Source of the DNA: Pseudomonas sp. Root562
Lineage (GTDB): Bacteria > Pseudomonadota > Gammaproteobacteria > Pseudomonadales > Pseudomonadaceae
Length of the DNA: 64,000 bases
Direction of reading: 5' to 3'
Assembly (NCBI RefSeq): GCF_001427125.1
Contig: NZ_LMGK01000022.1
Coordinates: 38,126-102,125, forward strand
Shown: positions 8,870 to 17,199 of the stretch, piece by piece
Layout: each line of letters opens with the position of its first letter
Numbering within the stretch: the first letter of the stretch is position 1
The notes under the pieces: generated by a model
Seen by the model: only the letters and a program-made list of their open reading frames with translations
What the model was told of the DNA's origin: nothing
The model's database searches: none
Translations under genes and position numbers: made by a program

Positions 8870-11127
8870 TCCGCGGCAGATCCGGTGGTTTATTGCGGCG
8901 TCTGCTGCTGTTCATTCTGTTGTTCAGCCTGTGCTTTACCGTGCTTGCCAGTAGCGTACAGCTGTATATCGAGTACCGGCGCGAGATGCGCGAGATCGAT
9001 TCGCGCATGGAGCTGATCCGCGCCGGGTACCTGGCAAGCCTGGAGCGCAGCCTGTGGGATCTGAACCAGGAACAGTTGAACGTGCAATTGCGCGGGCTGG
9101 TGGACTTTTCCGACGTGGCACGGGTGCATCTGATCAGCAACGATTTCGATCTGGTGCAGGGCAACCCGCGTCCGATCGGGCCGCTGCGTATCGAGCGTTT
9201 TGTACTGGACTATCAACCACCGTCCGGCCCGTTGCGCCAACTGGGTGAGCTGGAAGTCAGCACCGATCTGGGGGCGGTGTATCAGCGCCTGTATGCCAGC
9301 GGCTTGACCAGCCTGTTGTGGATGGGCGCCTTCCTGTGTGGCCTGGCGGTGGCGTTGTCCGGCCTGTTTTATCGCCTGGTGACCCGCCACTTGCAGGTCA
9401 TGGCCGAATTTGCCCGGCGCATTGCCGCCGGCCAGTGGCAGGAACCCCTGCGCCTGGGCAAGAGCCGTAGCGCCAACGAAGATGAAATCGACACAGTCGC
9501 CCACGCCCTTGACGACATGCGCCGGGCAATCCTCAGCGACATCGAACGCCGCGAATCCGATCGACTGGCCTTGCAGGACAACCGCGACGAATTGTTGAAA
9601 ATGGTCGAGCGGCGTACCGCCAGCCTGATGCGCGCCAAGGACGAAGCCGAAGCGGCCAACCTTGCCAAGTCACGGTTCCTGGCGACCATGAGCCATGAGT
9701 TGCGCACGCCGCTCAACGGCATTCTCGGCATGGCTGAGTTGCTGCGCGATGCCCGGCTGGACGAGCGCGACGGCAAACGGCTCGATGCACTGCACAAGGC
9801 CGGCGAAGGTTTGCTGACCATCCTTAACGAAGTGCTGTTCTTCGCCAAACTGGAGGAGGGCGCGAGCCTGCCGGAGCCGGTGGATTTCTCGGTTCGGCAA
9901 TTGCTCGATGAAGTGCTGACTTTGCTGGAGCCGAAGGCCTTGGCCAATGACACGGTGCTGCAGTGTCGAATAGATCAGCGGGTAGCCGAGCGTTATTACG
10001 GCGCCGAACAGTTCTTGCGCCAGGTCTTGAGCAATCTGTTGGCCAACGCGATCAAGTTCACCGAGAACGGCGAGGTCAGTGTCGATGTGGCGTTGCTCGC
10101 GCAGCCTGAAGGCACTCGCGCAGATCGCTTGCGGGTGAGTGTCACCGACAACGGCATCGGCATCGCGCCGCCGATGCAGGCAAAGATCTTCGAGCGTTTC
10201 ACCCAGGCCAGCGATGAAGTGGCGCAGCGTTTCGGCGGCACCGGGTTGGGACTGGCGATCTGCAAACACCTGGTGGAGCAGATGGGCGGGAGCATCGGTG
10301 TCACCAGTGAAGTCGCGCGGGGCAGTTGTTTCTGGTTTGAACTGACGCTGCAACCTGCTGTTGGCGTGACGAGTCCAGTGCCGGTGGACGTGCCGGGGCC
10401 GGCGTTGAAGGTTCTGGTAGTGGAGGACGTGGCGCTCAATCGGGAAGTGGTTTCGGGTCTGCTGGAGCGCGACGGCCATCGGGTCTGGCTGGCCGAAGAG
10501 GGCGAACAGGCGCTGCGCCAATGTGCTGCGCAGGCATTCGACCTGATTCTGTTGGACGTGCATCTGCCGGGCATGAGCGGTGTGGAACTGTGCAAAAGCC
10601 TGCGCAGCCTCGACGGACCGAACCGCACCGCACGTATTTTTGCCCTGACCGCCAGTGTGCAACCGGCACTGGTGCGCGGCTATCTCGATGCCGGCATGGA
10701 CGGGGTGCTCGCCAAACCGTTGAAACTGGACAATCTGCGCAAAGCCCTGAGGGAACAACGATCGACTCCGCCACCGATGCACGAAGACAGCGCGATGGAC
10801 TGGCCGCTGCTGCAAACCCATCGCGACTTGCTGGGCGAACAGAAAGTGCAGGGGCTGCTGGCAGTACTGCGCGAATCGATCCTGCAGCATCGTGAGGCGT
10901 TGCGCGAAGCCATTGGCGCCGAAGACGGGACCGAAGTCGCGCACCTGGCTCATCGCCTGGCGGGAAGCTGCGATTCGTTGGGGTTTCGTGCGTTGGCCAA
11001 TGCCTTGCGTGCGCTGGAAGACGCCGCACGAATCAACGATGAGGCGGCCGTGCGCCTGCTGGCACCGCAGATCGACGGGCAATGCCAACGGGCGCTGGAC
11101 ACGCTGGAACCGCTGTTGCAGAGCTGA
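8866..11127 (+). CDS. aruS: hybrid sensor histidine kinase AruS (HK-REC-Hpt phosphorelay)
   Basis: 753 residues. An N-terminal membrane segment (about 11-32), a periplasmic loop and a second membrane segment (about 147-170) lead to a HAMP linker (172-225) and coiled coil. His277 is in the H-box (ATMSHELRTPLNG). The ATPase domain spans about 375-497 with N, G1 (DNGIGIAP) and G2 (GTGLGL) boxes. The receiver has Asp564 in LLDVHLPGMSG, and the C-terminal Hpt has His696 in AHLAHRLAGSCDSLG. The phosphate path would be His277, Asp564, His696, then Asp53 of AruR. The periplasmic sensor loop is about 115 residues, fitting interaction with the binding protein encoded just upstream. Confidence 0.88.
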   Translation: MIRGRSGGLLRRLLLFILLFSLCFTVLASSVQLYIEYRREMREIDSRMELIRAGYLASLERSLWDLNQEQLNVQLRGLVDFSDVARVHLISNDFDLVQGNPRPIGPLRIERFVLDYQPPSGPLRQLGELEVSTDLGAVYQRLYASGLTSLLWMGAFLCGLAVALSGLFYRLVTRHLQVMAEFARRIAAGQWQEPLRLGKSRSANEDEIDTVAHALDDMRRAILSDIERRESDRLALQDNRDELLKMVERRTASLMRAKDEAEAANLAKSRFLATMSHELRTPLNGILGMAELLRDARLDERDGKRLDALHKAGEGLLTILNEVLFFAKLEEGASLPEPVDFSVRQLLDEVLTLLEPKALANDTVLQCRIDQRVAERYYGAEQFLRQVLSNLLANAIKFTENGEVSVDVALLAQPEGTRADRLRVSVTDNGIGIAPPMQAKIFERFTQASDEVAQRFGGTGLGLAICKHLVEQMGGSIGVTSEVARGSCFWFELTLQPAVGVTSPVPVDVPGPALKVLVVEDVALNREVVSGLLERDGHRVWLAEEGEQALRQCAAQAFDLILLDVHLPGMSGVELCKSLRSLDGPNRTARIFALTASVQPALVRGYLDAGMDGVLAKPLKLDNLRKALREQRSTPPPMHEDSAMDWPLLQTHRDLLGEQKVQGLLAVLRESILQHREALREAIGAEDGTEVAHLAHRLAGSCDSLGFRALANALRALEDAARINDEAAVRLLAPQIDGQCQRALDTLEPLLQS

Positions 11128-11238
11128 CGTACAAGTTTGTTACGACTTTGCACAACTTCGATCTTTACGTTCAACGCGACCTTACATGGCTTTCCAATAA
11201 TCGACGCAACCGCCGCAGCGCGGTCTTCGAAGCTTATT

Positions 11239-11332
11239 GGAGATAATAATAATGAATGGCCGTAAAGCTGATTTCTCCCCGTGCCCTGACGTCCTGTCAT
11301 GCACTGCGCACCTCACTGACTTGGGGTGCTGA
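11239..11332 (+). promoter_or_regulatory. candidate leader peptide with strong ribosome binding site upstream of the permease
   Basis: GGAG at 11239-11242 is placed 9 bases before ATG 11252, which opens a 26-codon reading frame (starts MNGRKADFSP, ends HLTDLGC) stopping with TGA at 11330-11332. The permease start codon follows one base later (TGA C ATG). The Shine-Dalgarno here is stronger than the one in front of the permease itself, so permease translation may depend on ribosomes finishing this small frame. It contains one Arg codon. It could be a regulatory leader peptide or a small coupled protein. Confidence 0.5.
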
Positions 11333-11333
11333 C

Positions 11334-12746
11334 ATGAACGAAAATTCTGATCGCAAAGGCATTCACCTGACCCGCGCCCTGAAAAGCCGGCACATCTTCA
11401 TGCTGTCCCTGGGCGGGGTGATCGGCACCGGGCTGTTCATGGGCTCCGGCGTGACCATCAATCAGGGTGGCCCGGTAGGGGCGATACTGGCGTATCTGGT
11501 GGCCGGTTTCCTGATGTACCTGGTGATGGTCTGCCTGGGGGAACTGTCGGTGCAGATGCCGGTATCGGGATCGTTCCAGACCCACGCCACCAAATACATC
11601 GGCCCGGCGACCGGGTTCATGATCGGTTGGGTGTACTGGATGAGCTGGGCGACCACCGTCGGCCTTGAATTCACGGCCGCCGGGATGCTGATGACACGCT
11701 GGTTTCCGGACGTGCCGATCTGGTACTGGTCGGCGCTGTTCGTGGTGGTGCTTTTCGGTATCAACGCGCTGGCGACCCGGGCGTTCGGTGAAGCCGAGTA
11801 TTGGTTTTCGGGGATCAAGGTGGCGGCGATTCTCGGTTTTATCGTGGTTGGCGTGCTGGTAATCTTCGGGGTGATGCCGCTGAGCAGCGGTGCTCCGGCG
11901 CCGATGGCGAGCAACCTGATTGGCGATTCGCTGTTCCCTAACGGCTTGTCGGCAGTGTTCGCGGTGATGATGACCGTGGTCTACGCCTTCCAGGGTTGCG
12001 AAATCATGGGCGTGGCCGCCGGCGAAACCGATCAGCCGGAAAAAAGCATCCCGCGTGCGGTGCGCAACGTGGTGTTCCGCGTGCTGATTTTCTATGTGCT
12101 GGCGATCATCGTGCTGTCCGCCATCGTGCCGTGGCAGCAAGCGGGGCTGATGGAAAGTCCGTTCGTGCAGGTGTTCGACATGGTCGGCATTCCTTACGCC
12201 GCCGACCTGATGAACTTCGTGATCCTCACCGCGATCCTGTCGGTGGGCAACTCTGGCCTGTATGCCTCGACGCGCATCCTGTGGGCGATGTCGAAAACCG
12301 GAATGGCGCCCAAGAGCCTGTCGCCACTGAGCAAACGCGGGGTGCCGCTGCGTGCCTTGAGTATCACCTTGTGTTTCGCTTTGGTGTCGCTGATGACCAG
12401 CTTCATCGCGGCTGACACCTTGTTCATGGTGTTGATGGCAGTGAGCGGGATGTCGGGCACTGTGACCTGGATTGTCATCGCGCTGGCGCAATACAAATTC
12501 CGCAAGGCCTACCTGCGCGAAGGCGGCAAACTCAGCGATCTGAAATATCGCGCACCGTGGTTCCCGGTACTGCCACTGATGTGCATCACGCTGTGCTGCT
12601 CGCTGTTCGTGTTCCTCGCATTGGATGAAACCCAACGGCCATCGCTGTACTGGGGCTTTGGTTTCATTGCGCTGTGCTACGGCGCGTACTTCCTGATTCA
12701 CCGCAAGCGCCAGGGCGTGTTGGCGCCGAGCTTGCCCACGGTGTAA
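11334..12746 (+). CDS. amino acid permease (APC superfamily, AAT type)
   Basis: 470 residues from ATG 11334, with about 12 predicted membrane segments. The AAT-family N-terminal signature reads LKSRHIFMLSLGGVIGTGLF, followed by GELSVQMPVSGSF, FQGCEIMGVAAGE and RILWAMSKTGMAP. It corresponds in position to the permease next to aruS in P. aeruginosa, so arginine or a related basic amino acid is the likely substrate. A longer in-frame start at 11256 has no ribosome site. A candidate leader peptide ends 1 base before the start. A REPIN follows the stop, separating it from the acyl-CoA genes. Confidence 0.9.
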   Translation: MNENSDRKGIHLTRALKSRHIFMLSLGGVIGTGLFMGSGVTINQGGPVGAILAYLVAGFLMYLVMVCLGELSVQMPVSGSFQTHATKYIGPATGFMIGWVYWMSWATTVGLEFTAAGMLMTRWFPDVPIWYWSALFVVVLFGINALATRAFGEAEYWFSGIKVAAILGFIVVGVLVIFGVMPLSSGAPAPMASNLIGDSLFPNGLSAVFAVMMTVVYAFQGCEIMGVAAGETDQPEKSIPRAVRNVVFRVLIFYVLAIIVLSAIVPWQQAGLMESPFVQVFDMVGIPYAADLMNFVILTAILSVGNSGLYASTRILWAMSKTGMAPKSLSPLSKRGVPLRALSITLCFALVSLMTSFIAADTLFMVLMAVSGMSGTVTWIVIALAQYKFRKAYLREGGKLSDLKYRAPWFPVLPLMCITLCCSLFVFLALDETQRPSLYWGFGFIALCYGAYFLIHRKRQGVLAPSLPTV

Positions 12747-12762
12747 TCCCTTCAATCCGTAC

Positions 12763-12858
12763 ATCCCCTGTGGGAGCCAGCCTGCTGGCGATAGCGGAGC
12801 ATCAGTCAACAGAGATGTTGAATGTGATGACGCTATCGCCAGCAGGCTTGCTCCCACA
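12763..12858. repeat. REPIN (GTGGGAGCCAGC family)
   Basis: Arms CCCTGTGGGAGCCAGCCTGC and the inverted GCAGGCTTGCTCCCACATTG flank a spacer, with inner complementary parts GCGATAGCG/CGCTATCGC. It lies just past the permease stop. Confidence 0.88.
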
Positions 12859-13076
12859 TTGGTTTTGGGGAGGCCGTAGCGAGTTGTTCGAAGTTGTAAC
12901 AGCGCCACCGGCTTGCGCTCGCGCCATCAGAAAAAATTCAACAAAACCAATGCTTTAGAGATTCATAGAGCTTGTTACAGCTCATTCCACCAACAATTGC
13001 CGCCTTGCTGAACACTCGTTTAGTATGGCTTCAAGTCGCATCACCTCAGACTCATCAAAATAATTCGAGGATTCGC

Positions 13077-13868
13077 ATGACTACTCATGATTCGCTGCTC
13101 AGCCAGGTCGAAGCAGGCGTTGCCTGGATCACGCTCAATCGCAGCGCACAGCGCAACGCGCTGGACATCCCGACCCTGAAAAACCTGCAGGCGTTGCTCG
13201 ATCGCTTCAACACCGATCCAGCGGTGCGCGTGGTTGTGTTGACTGGCAGCGGTCGCAGTTTCTGTGCTGGCGCCGACCTCGATGAGTGGGCCGACGCCGA
13301 AGCCCGTGGCGCATTGGAAACCTACGGCTGGACCGAAACTGCCCACGCCTTGATGACGCGTCTGCACAGCCTGGCAAAACCGACGATTGCCGCCATTAAC
13401 GGCACCGCCGTCGGCGCCGGGATGGATTTGACCCTGTGCTGCGATCTGCGCATTGCCGGGCAGTCCGCGCGGTTCAAGGCCGGCTACACCAGCATGGCCT
13501 ACTCGCCGGATGCCGGCGCCAGTTGGCATTTGCCACGCCTGATTGGCAGCGAACAAGCCAAACGCCTGCTGTTCCTAGACGAATTGTGGGGCGCTGACCG
13601 TGCTCTTGCAGCCGGGCTGGTCGGCGAAGTCTGCGCCGACGATCAACTGCTGACCGTTGCCAGCGAGCTGGCCGCGCGGCTGGCGGCCGGGCCGACATTC
13701 GCTTTCGCCCAGACCAAAAAACTCATCCGTGAAGGTGCCGAGCGCAGCCTGCCCGAACAACTGCAAGCCGAACTCGCCGCCGGACTGCTCTGCGGTCGCA
13801 GCGAAGACGGTGGCGAAGCCTTGCGCGCCGCCATGGAAAAACGTCCGCCACGCTTCATCGGCCGCTAA
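13077..13868 (+). CDS. enoyl-CoA hydratase/isomerase family protein
   Basis: 263 residues of the crotonase fold. The oxyanion-hole runs are SFCAGADLDE (61-70) and NGTAVGAGMDL (108-118). The first catalytic glutamate of true hydratases is not at its usual place; instead Asp145 lies in YSPDAGASW, a pattern seen in crotonase-fold isomerases, so hydratase activity is doubtful. ATG 13077 has GAGG 7 bases upstream, while the reading frame extends 35 codons further without a ribosome site. It starts a run of tightly spaced genes through to the aldehyde dehydrogenase and occupies the place of PA4980 in the P. aeruginosa aru cluster. Confidence 0.88.
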   Translation: MTTHDSLLSQVEAGVAWITLNRSAQRNALDIPTLKNLQALLDRFNTDPAVRVVVLTGSGRSFCAGADLDEWADAEARGALETYGWTETAHALMTRLHSLAKPTIAAINGTAVGAGMDLTLCCDLRIAGQSARFKAGYTSMAYSPDAGASWHLPRLIGSEQAKRLLFLDELWGADRALAAGLVGEVCADDQLLTVASELAARLAAGPTFAFAQTKKLIREGAERSLPEQLQAELAAGLLCGRSEDGGEALRAAMEKRPPRFIGR

Positions 13869-13910
13869 GCCTCGCACCCCTTTATCAGCACACGAACAAC
13901 AGGTAGCAGC

Positions 13911-15071
13911 ATGAATTTCCAACTGACCCAAGAACAAGAAATGTTGGTGGACTCGGTACGCAGCTTCGTCGAGAAGGAGCTGCTGCCCTATGAGACCGAA
14001 GTCGACCGTGCCGACGAAGTTTCGCCGGAACTGGCGGCACTGATTCGCGGCAAGGCGATTGCGGCCGGTTTCTACGCTTTCAACATGCCGGAAGAGGTCG
14101 GCGGTGGCGGTCTTGATTACCTGTCCCAGGCGCTGATCGAGCGGGAACTGTCGAAAGTCTCCTGGGCGCTGCATGTGTTCGTTGCGCGACCGTCGAAAAT
14201 CCTCATGGCTTGCACCGGCGAGCAGATCAACGATTACCTGCTGCCGTGCATCCAGGGCGAGAAAATCGATTGCTTCGCCCTCACTGAGCCGGGTGCCGGC
14301 TCCGACGCCAATGCGATCAAGACCCGCGCCGTGCGCGAGGGCGATGACTTCATCCTCAATGGCAGCAAACACTTCATTAGCCATGCCGGGCATGCCGATT
14401 TCGCCATCGTGTTCGCCGTGACCGACACCTACGAACACAACGGTAAAAAGCGTAACGCCGTGACCTCGTTCCTGGTCGACCGCAACACACCGGGCATGAC
14501 CATTCGCCGTGGACCGAAATGTGTGAGTAACCGTGGTTACCACACTTTCGAAATGTTCTTCGACGATTGCCGCGTTCCTGCCAGCAAAGTGCTGGGCGAA
14601 GTCGGCAAGGGATGGGAAGTGGCCAACGCCTGGCTGACTGCCGGGCGGGTAATGGTGGCGGCCAACTGTGTCGGCCAGGCCCAGCGCGCACTCGATGTTT
14701 CGTTGCAATGGGCGGCGGATCGCAAGCAATTCGGCCAGCCGATCGGCACCTATCAGGGCGTGTCGTTCAAGTTGGCCGACATGGCCACGCAGATTCGCGC
14801 TGCCGAACTGCTGACCCTGCACACCGCGTGGAAAATGGACCAGGGCACCATGACCGATGGCGAGGCCGGCATGGCCAAATTGTTCGCCAGCGAGGTGCTC
14901 GGACGTGCGGCTGACGAGGCGGTGCAGATCTTTGGCGGCATGGGCCTGATGGACGAGAGTCCGGTGGAGCGCATTTGGCGCAACGCGCGGATCGAGCGGA
15001 TCTGGGAAGGCACTTCGGAAATCCAGCGCCACATCATTTCCCGCGAACTGCTGCGGCCACTGTTGCGCTGA
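13911..15071 (+). CDS. acyl-CoA dehydrogenase
   Basis: 386 residues, normal length. Family motifs include ALTEPGAGSDANAIKTRA near 121-138, the flavin-contact region NGSKHFISHAGHADF, RKQFGQPIGTYQGV near 273-286 and the C-terminal RIWEGTSEIQRHIISRELLR. It oxidises an acyl-CoA to the enoyl-CoA, passing electrons through FAD to ETF. It lies 42 bases after the crotonase gene and 18 before the acyl-CoA synthetase, so the three probably act on one CoA thioester. The acyl group is unknown; a guanidino- or amino-acyl chain from arginine is an inference from context. Confidence 0.92.
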   Translation: MNFQLTQEQEMLVDSVRSFVEKELLPYETEVDRADEVSPELAALIRGKAIAAGFYAFNMPEEVGGGGLDYLSQALIERELSKVSWALHVFVARPSKILMACTGEQINDYLLPCIQGEKIDCFALTEPGAGSDANAIKTRAVREGDDFILNGSKHFISHAGHADFAIVFAVTDTYEHNGKKRNAVTSFLVDRNTPGMTIRRGPKCVSNRGYHTFEMFFDDCRVPASKVLGEVGKGWEVANAWLTAGRVMVAANCVGQAQRALDVSLQWAADRKQFGQPIGTYQGVSFKLADMATQIRAAELLTLHTAWKMDQGTMTDGEAGMAKLFASEVLGRAADEAVQIFGGMGLMDESPVERIWRNARIERIWEGTSEIQRHIISRELLRPLLR

Positions 15072-15089
15072 TCCGCCCGGAGAATTTCC

Positions 15090-17189
15090 ATGTCGCAAAC
15101 CATTCGTGACAACCTCAAACGCATGCTCGCGCCACAGCATGTGGCGTTCGTGGGCGGGCGCAGTATGGCGCGTGCCCTCAAGCGCTGCGCCGAAGGTGGC
15201 TACCAAGGGCAGATGTGGCTGGTCAATCCGCAGAACGACAGCCTTGAAGGCGTGCCCTGCGTACGCAGTATTGCTGACTTGCCCTGCGGCCCTGACGCGG
15301 TATTCATCGCCACCAACCGCGACTTGACCCTGACCTGTATCGCTGAACTCGCCGCCATCGGTGCGGGCGGCGCGATTTGCTATGCCTCGGGTTTTGCCGA
15401 AACCGGTGCCGAAGGCCAGGCGCTGCAACAACAACTGCTCGAAGCCGCCGGTGACATGGCCTTGCTCGGCCCCAACTGCTACGGCCTGCTCGACTATCTG
15501 CACAGCTGCGCACTCTGGCCGGTGGCCCACGGCGGCAAAGCGGTGGAGAAGGGCGTGGCGGTGCTGACCCAAAGCGGCAACTTCGCTTACAACCTGTCGA
15601 TGAGCGACCGCTCGCTGCCAGTGGCCTACATGGCTTCGGTTGGCAATCAGGCGCAACTGGGCGTCGCTGAGTTGATGGACGTGTTACTCGACGAGCCGCG
15701 GGTCACTGCTATCGGCCTGCACCTCGAAGGCCTGAAAAACGTCCCGGGTTTCGCCCGCGCCGCGCACAAGGCGCTGGAGAAGGGCATCCCGATCATCGCT
15801 TTGAAAACCGGCGTGTCGCAGATCGGCGCCGAACTGGCCCTGAGTCACACCAGTTCGCTGTCCGGCTCCGATGCGCTGTATGACGCGCTGTTCGATCGCC
15901 TTGGGGTTATTCGCGTCAGTGGCCCGGTGAGTTTCGTCGAAACCCTGAAAGCCGCGGCCTGCGGCAACTTGCCGGCGGGAAACAGCGTGATCGCGCTGGC
16001 GTGCTCCGGCGGTGATGCGGGGCTGATTGCCGACTACGCCGAACGCAACGATCTGGGCTTGCCAAAGCTCGATGACGGCCAGGTCGGTGAACTGGCCCAA
16101 GTGCTGCCGAGTTACGCCAACCTGGTCAATCCGCTGGATTTCACCACGGCGATCTGGGGCGACGGCGAAGCCTTGAACCGCATGCTCGACAGTGCCCTGC
16201 GTACTGAAGCCGATGCGGCGATGCTGGTGCTCGATTATCCGGCCGAGTTCACTGGCGAGCGCAAGGAATGCGACCTGCTGCTGGACCTGTTCTGCAAGGC
16301 GCTGGTACGGCATGGCAAGACCGGTTTTGTCACTTCGGCGTTCCCTGAGTTACTGCCGGCCCACGCCCGCATTCGTCTGCATGCCCAGGGCGTGGCGGCG
16401 TTGCAAGGTGTCGAGGATGGCCTCGCGGCGTGGGGGCGCATTGCCGGTTACCAGCGCAATCGCCGGGCTTTGCTGGAGCTGGGTGAATCGGCGTTGGTGC
16501 CGCTGTGCCCGCAAGCGCTGACAGGCGAAGGCGAATTGCTCAATGAATGGGATTCCAAACAAGCGTTAAGAGTCTTCGGCCTGCCGACACCCAACGGTGT
16601 TCTCAGCTCACCGGCCAATGCGTTGAAAGACGCCGAAGCATTGGGCTATCCGCTGGTACTCAAAGCCGTCAGCGCACAGTTGCCGCACAAGACTGAAGCC
16701 GGCGCCGTGGCGCTGAACCTCAAGGATGGCGTCGCATTAAGCGCGGCTCTGGAAAAAATGCGTTCGAACATTGCCGCGTATGCACCGGGCGTACCGTTCG
16801 ATCAACTGCTGCTGGAGCCCATGGCCAAACCGCCGTTGGCCGAGTTGATTGTCGGCATCAAGCGCGAAAACGACTTTGGTCTGGCGCTGGTGATTGGCGC
16901 GGGCGGCATTCTGGTGGAATTGCTCAAGGACAGTCGCAGCCTGTTGCTGCCAACCACCGACGGCGCCATCCGCCATGCCGTGCTCAGCCTGCGCAGCGCA
17001 CCGTTGCTGCAAGGTTTCCGTGGCCGTGAAGCGGCGGATCTGGAGGCGTTGGTGGCAGCGATTCGCGCGGTCGCCGATTACGCCTGCGAAAACGCCTCGC
17101 AGTTGCTGGAACTCGATGTGAACCCATTGTTGGTCGGTGCCGATGGCACGACCGCAGTCGATGCGTTGATTCGCCTCGGCCACGAGTGA
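15090..17189 (+). CDS. acyl-CoA synthetase, ADP-forming type (acetate-CoA ligase family)
   Basis: 699 residues with three parts: a CoA-binding Rossmann domain (about 8-130), a succinyl-CoA-ligase-like domain (about 150-290) with the phospho-accepting His253 in ALSHTSSLSGSD, and a C-terminal ATP-grasp half (about 480-699) with LVLKAVSAQLPHKTEAGAV. Enzymes of this type couple acid, CoA and ATP to acyl-CoA, ADP and phosphate. GGAG lies 7 bases before ATG 15090. It fits the position of PA4978 in the P. aeruginosa cluster. A substrate such as 4-guanidinobutyrate would make sense of its neighbours but is not shown by the sequence. Confidence 0.88.
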   Translation: MSQTIRDNLKRMLAPQHVAFVGGRSMARALKRCAEGGYQGQMWLVNPQNDSLEGVPCVRSIADLPCGPDAVFIATNRDLTLTCIAELAAIGAGGAICYASGFAETGAEGQALQQQLLEAAGDMALLGPNCYGLLDYLHSCALWPVAHGGKAVEKGVAVLTQSGNFAYNLSMSDRSLPVAYMASVGNQAQLGVAELMDVLLDEPRVTAIGLHLEGLKNVPGFARAAHKALEKGIPIIALKTGVSQIGAELALSHTSSLSGSDALYDALFDRLGVIRVSGPVSFVETLKAAACGNLPAGNSVIALACSGGDAGLIADYAERNDLGLPKLDDGQVGELAQVLPSYANLVNPLDFTTAIWGDGEALNRMLDSALRTEADAAMLVLDYPAEFTGERKECDLLLDLFCKALVRHGKTGFVTSAFPELLPAHARIRLHAQGVAALQGVEDGLAAWGRIAGYQRNRRALLELGESALVPLCPQALTGEGELLNEWDSKQALRVFGLPTPNGVLSSPANALKDAEALGYPLVLKAVSAQLPHKTEAGAVALNLKDGVALSAALEKMRSNIAAYAPGVPFDQLLLEPMAKPPLAELIVGIKRENDFGLALVIGAGGILVELLKDSRSLLLPTTDGAIRHAVLSLRSAPLLQGFRGREAADLEALVAAIRAVADYACENASQLLELDVNPLLVGADGTTAVDALIRLGHE

Positions 17190-17199
17190 GGACATGAAC

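Noticed and set aside
11313..12908. Leftward 531-codon frame opposite the permease
   Set aside because: Composition is dominated by His, Gln and Arg, as expected from the reverse of hydrophobic codons; the permease is clearly the real gene.
13575..15656. Very long leftward open frame (about 690 codons) across three rightward acyl-CoA genes
   Set aside because: It crosses several well-supported genes, has His/Gln/Arg-rich composition typical of antisense frames and no ribosome site.
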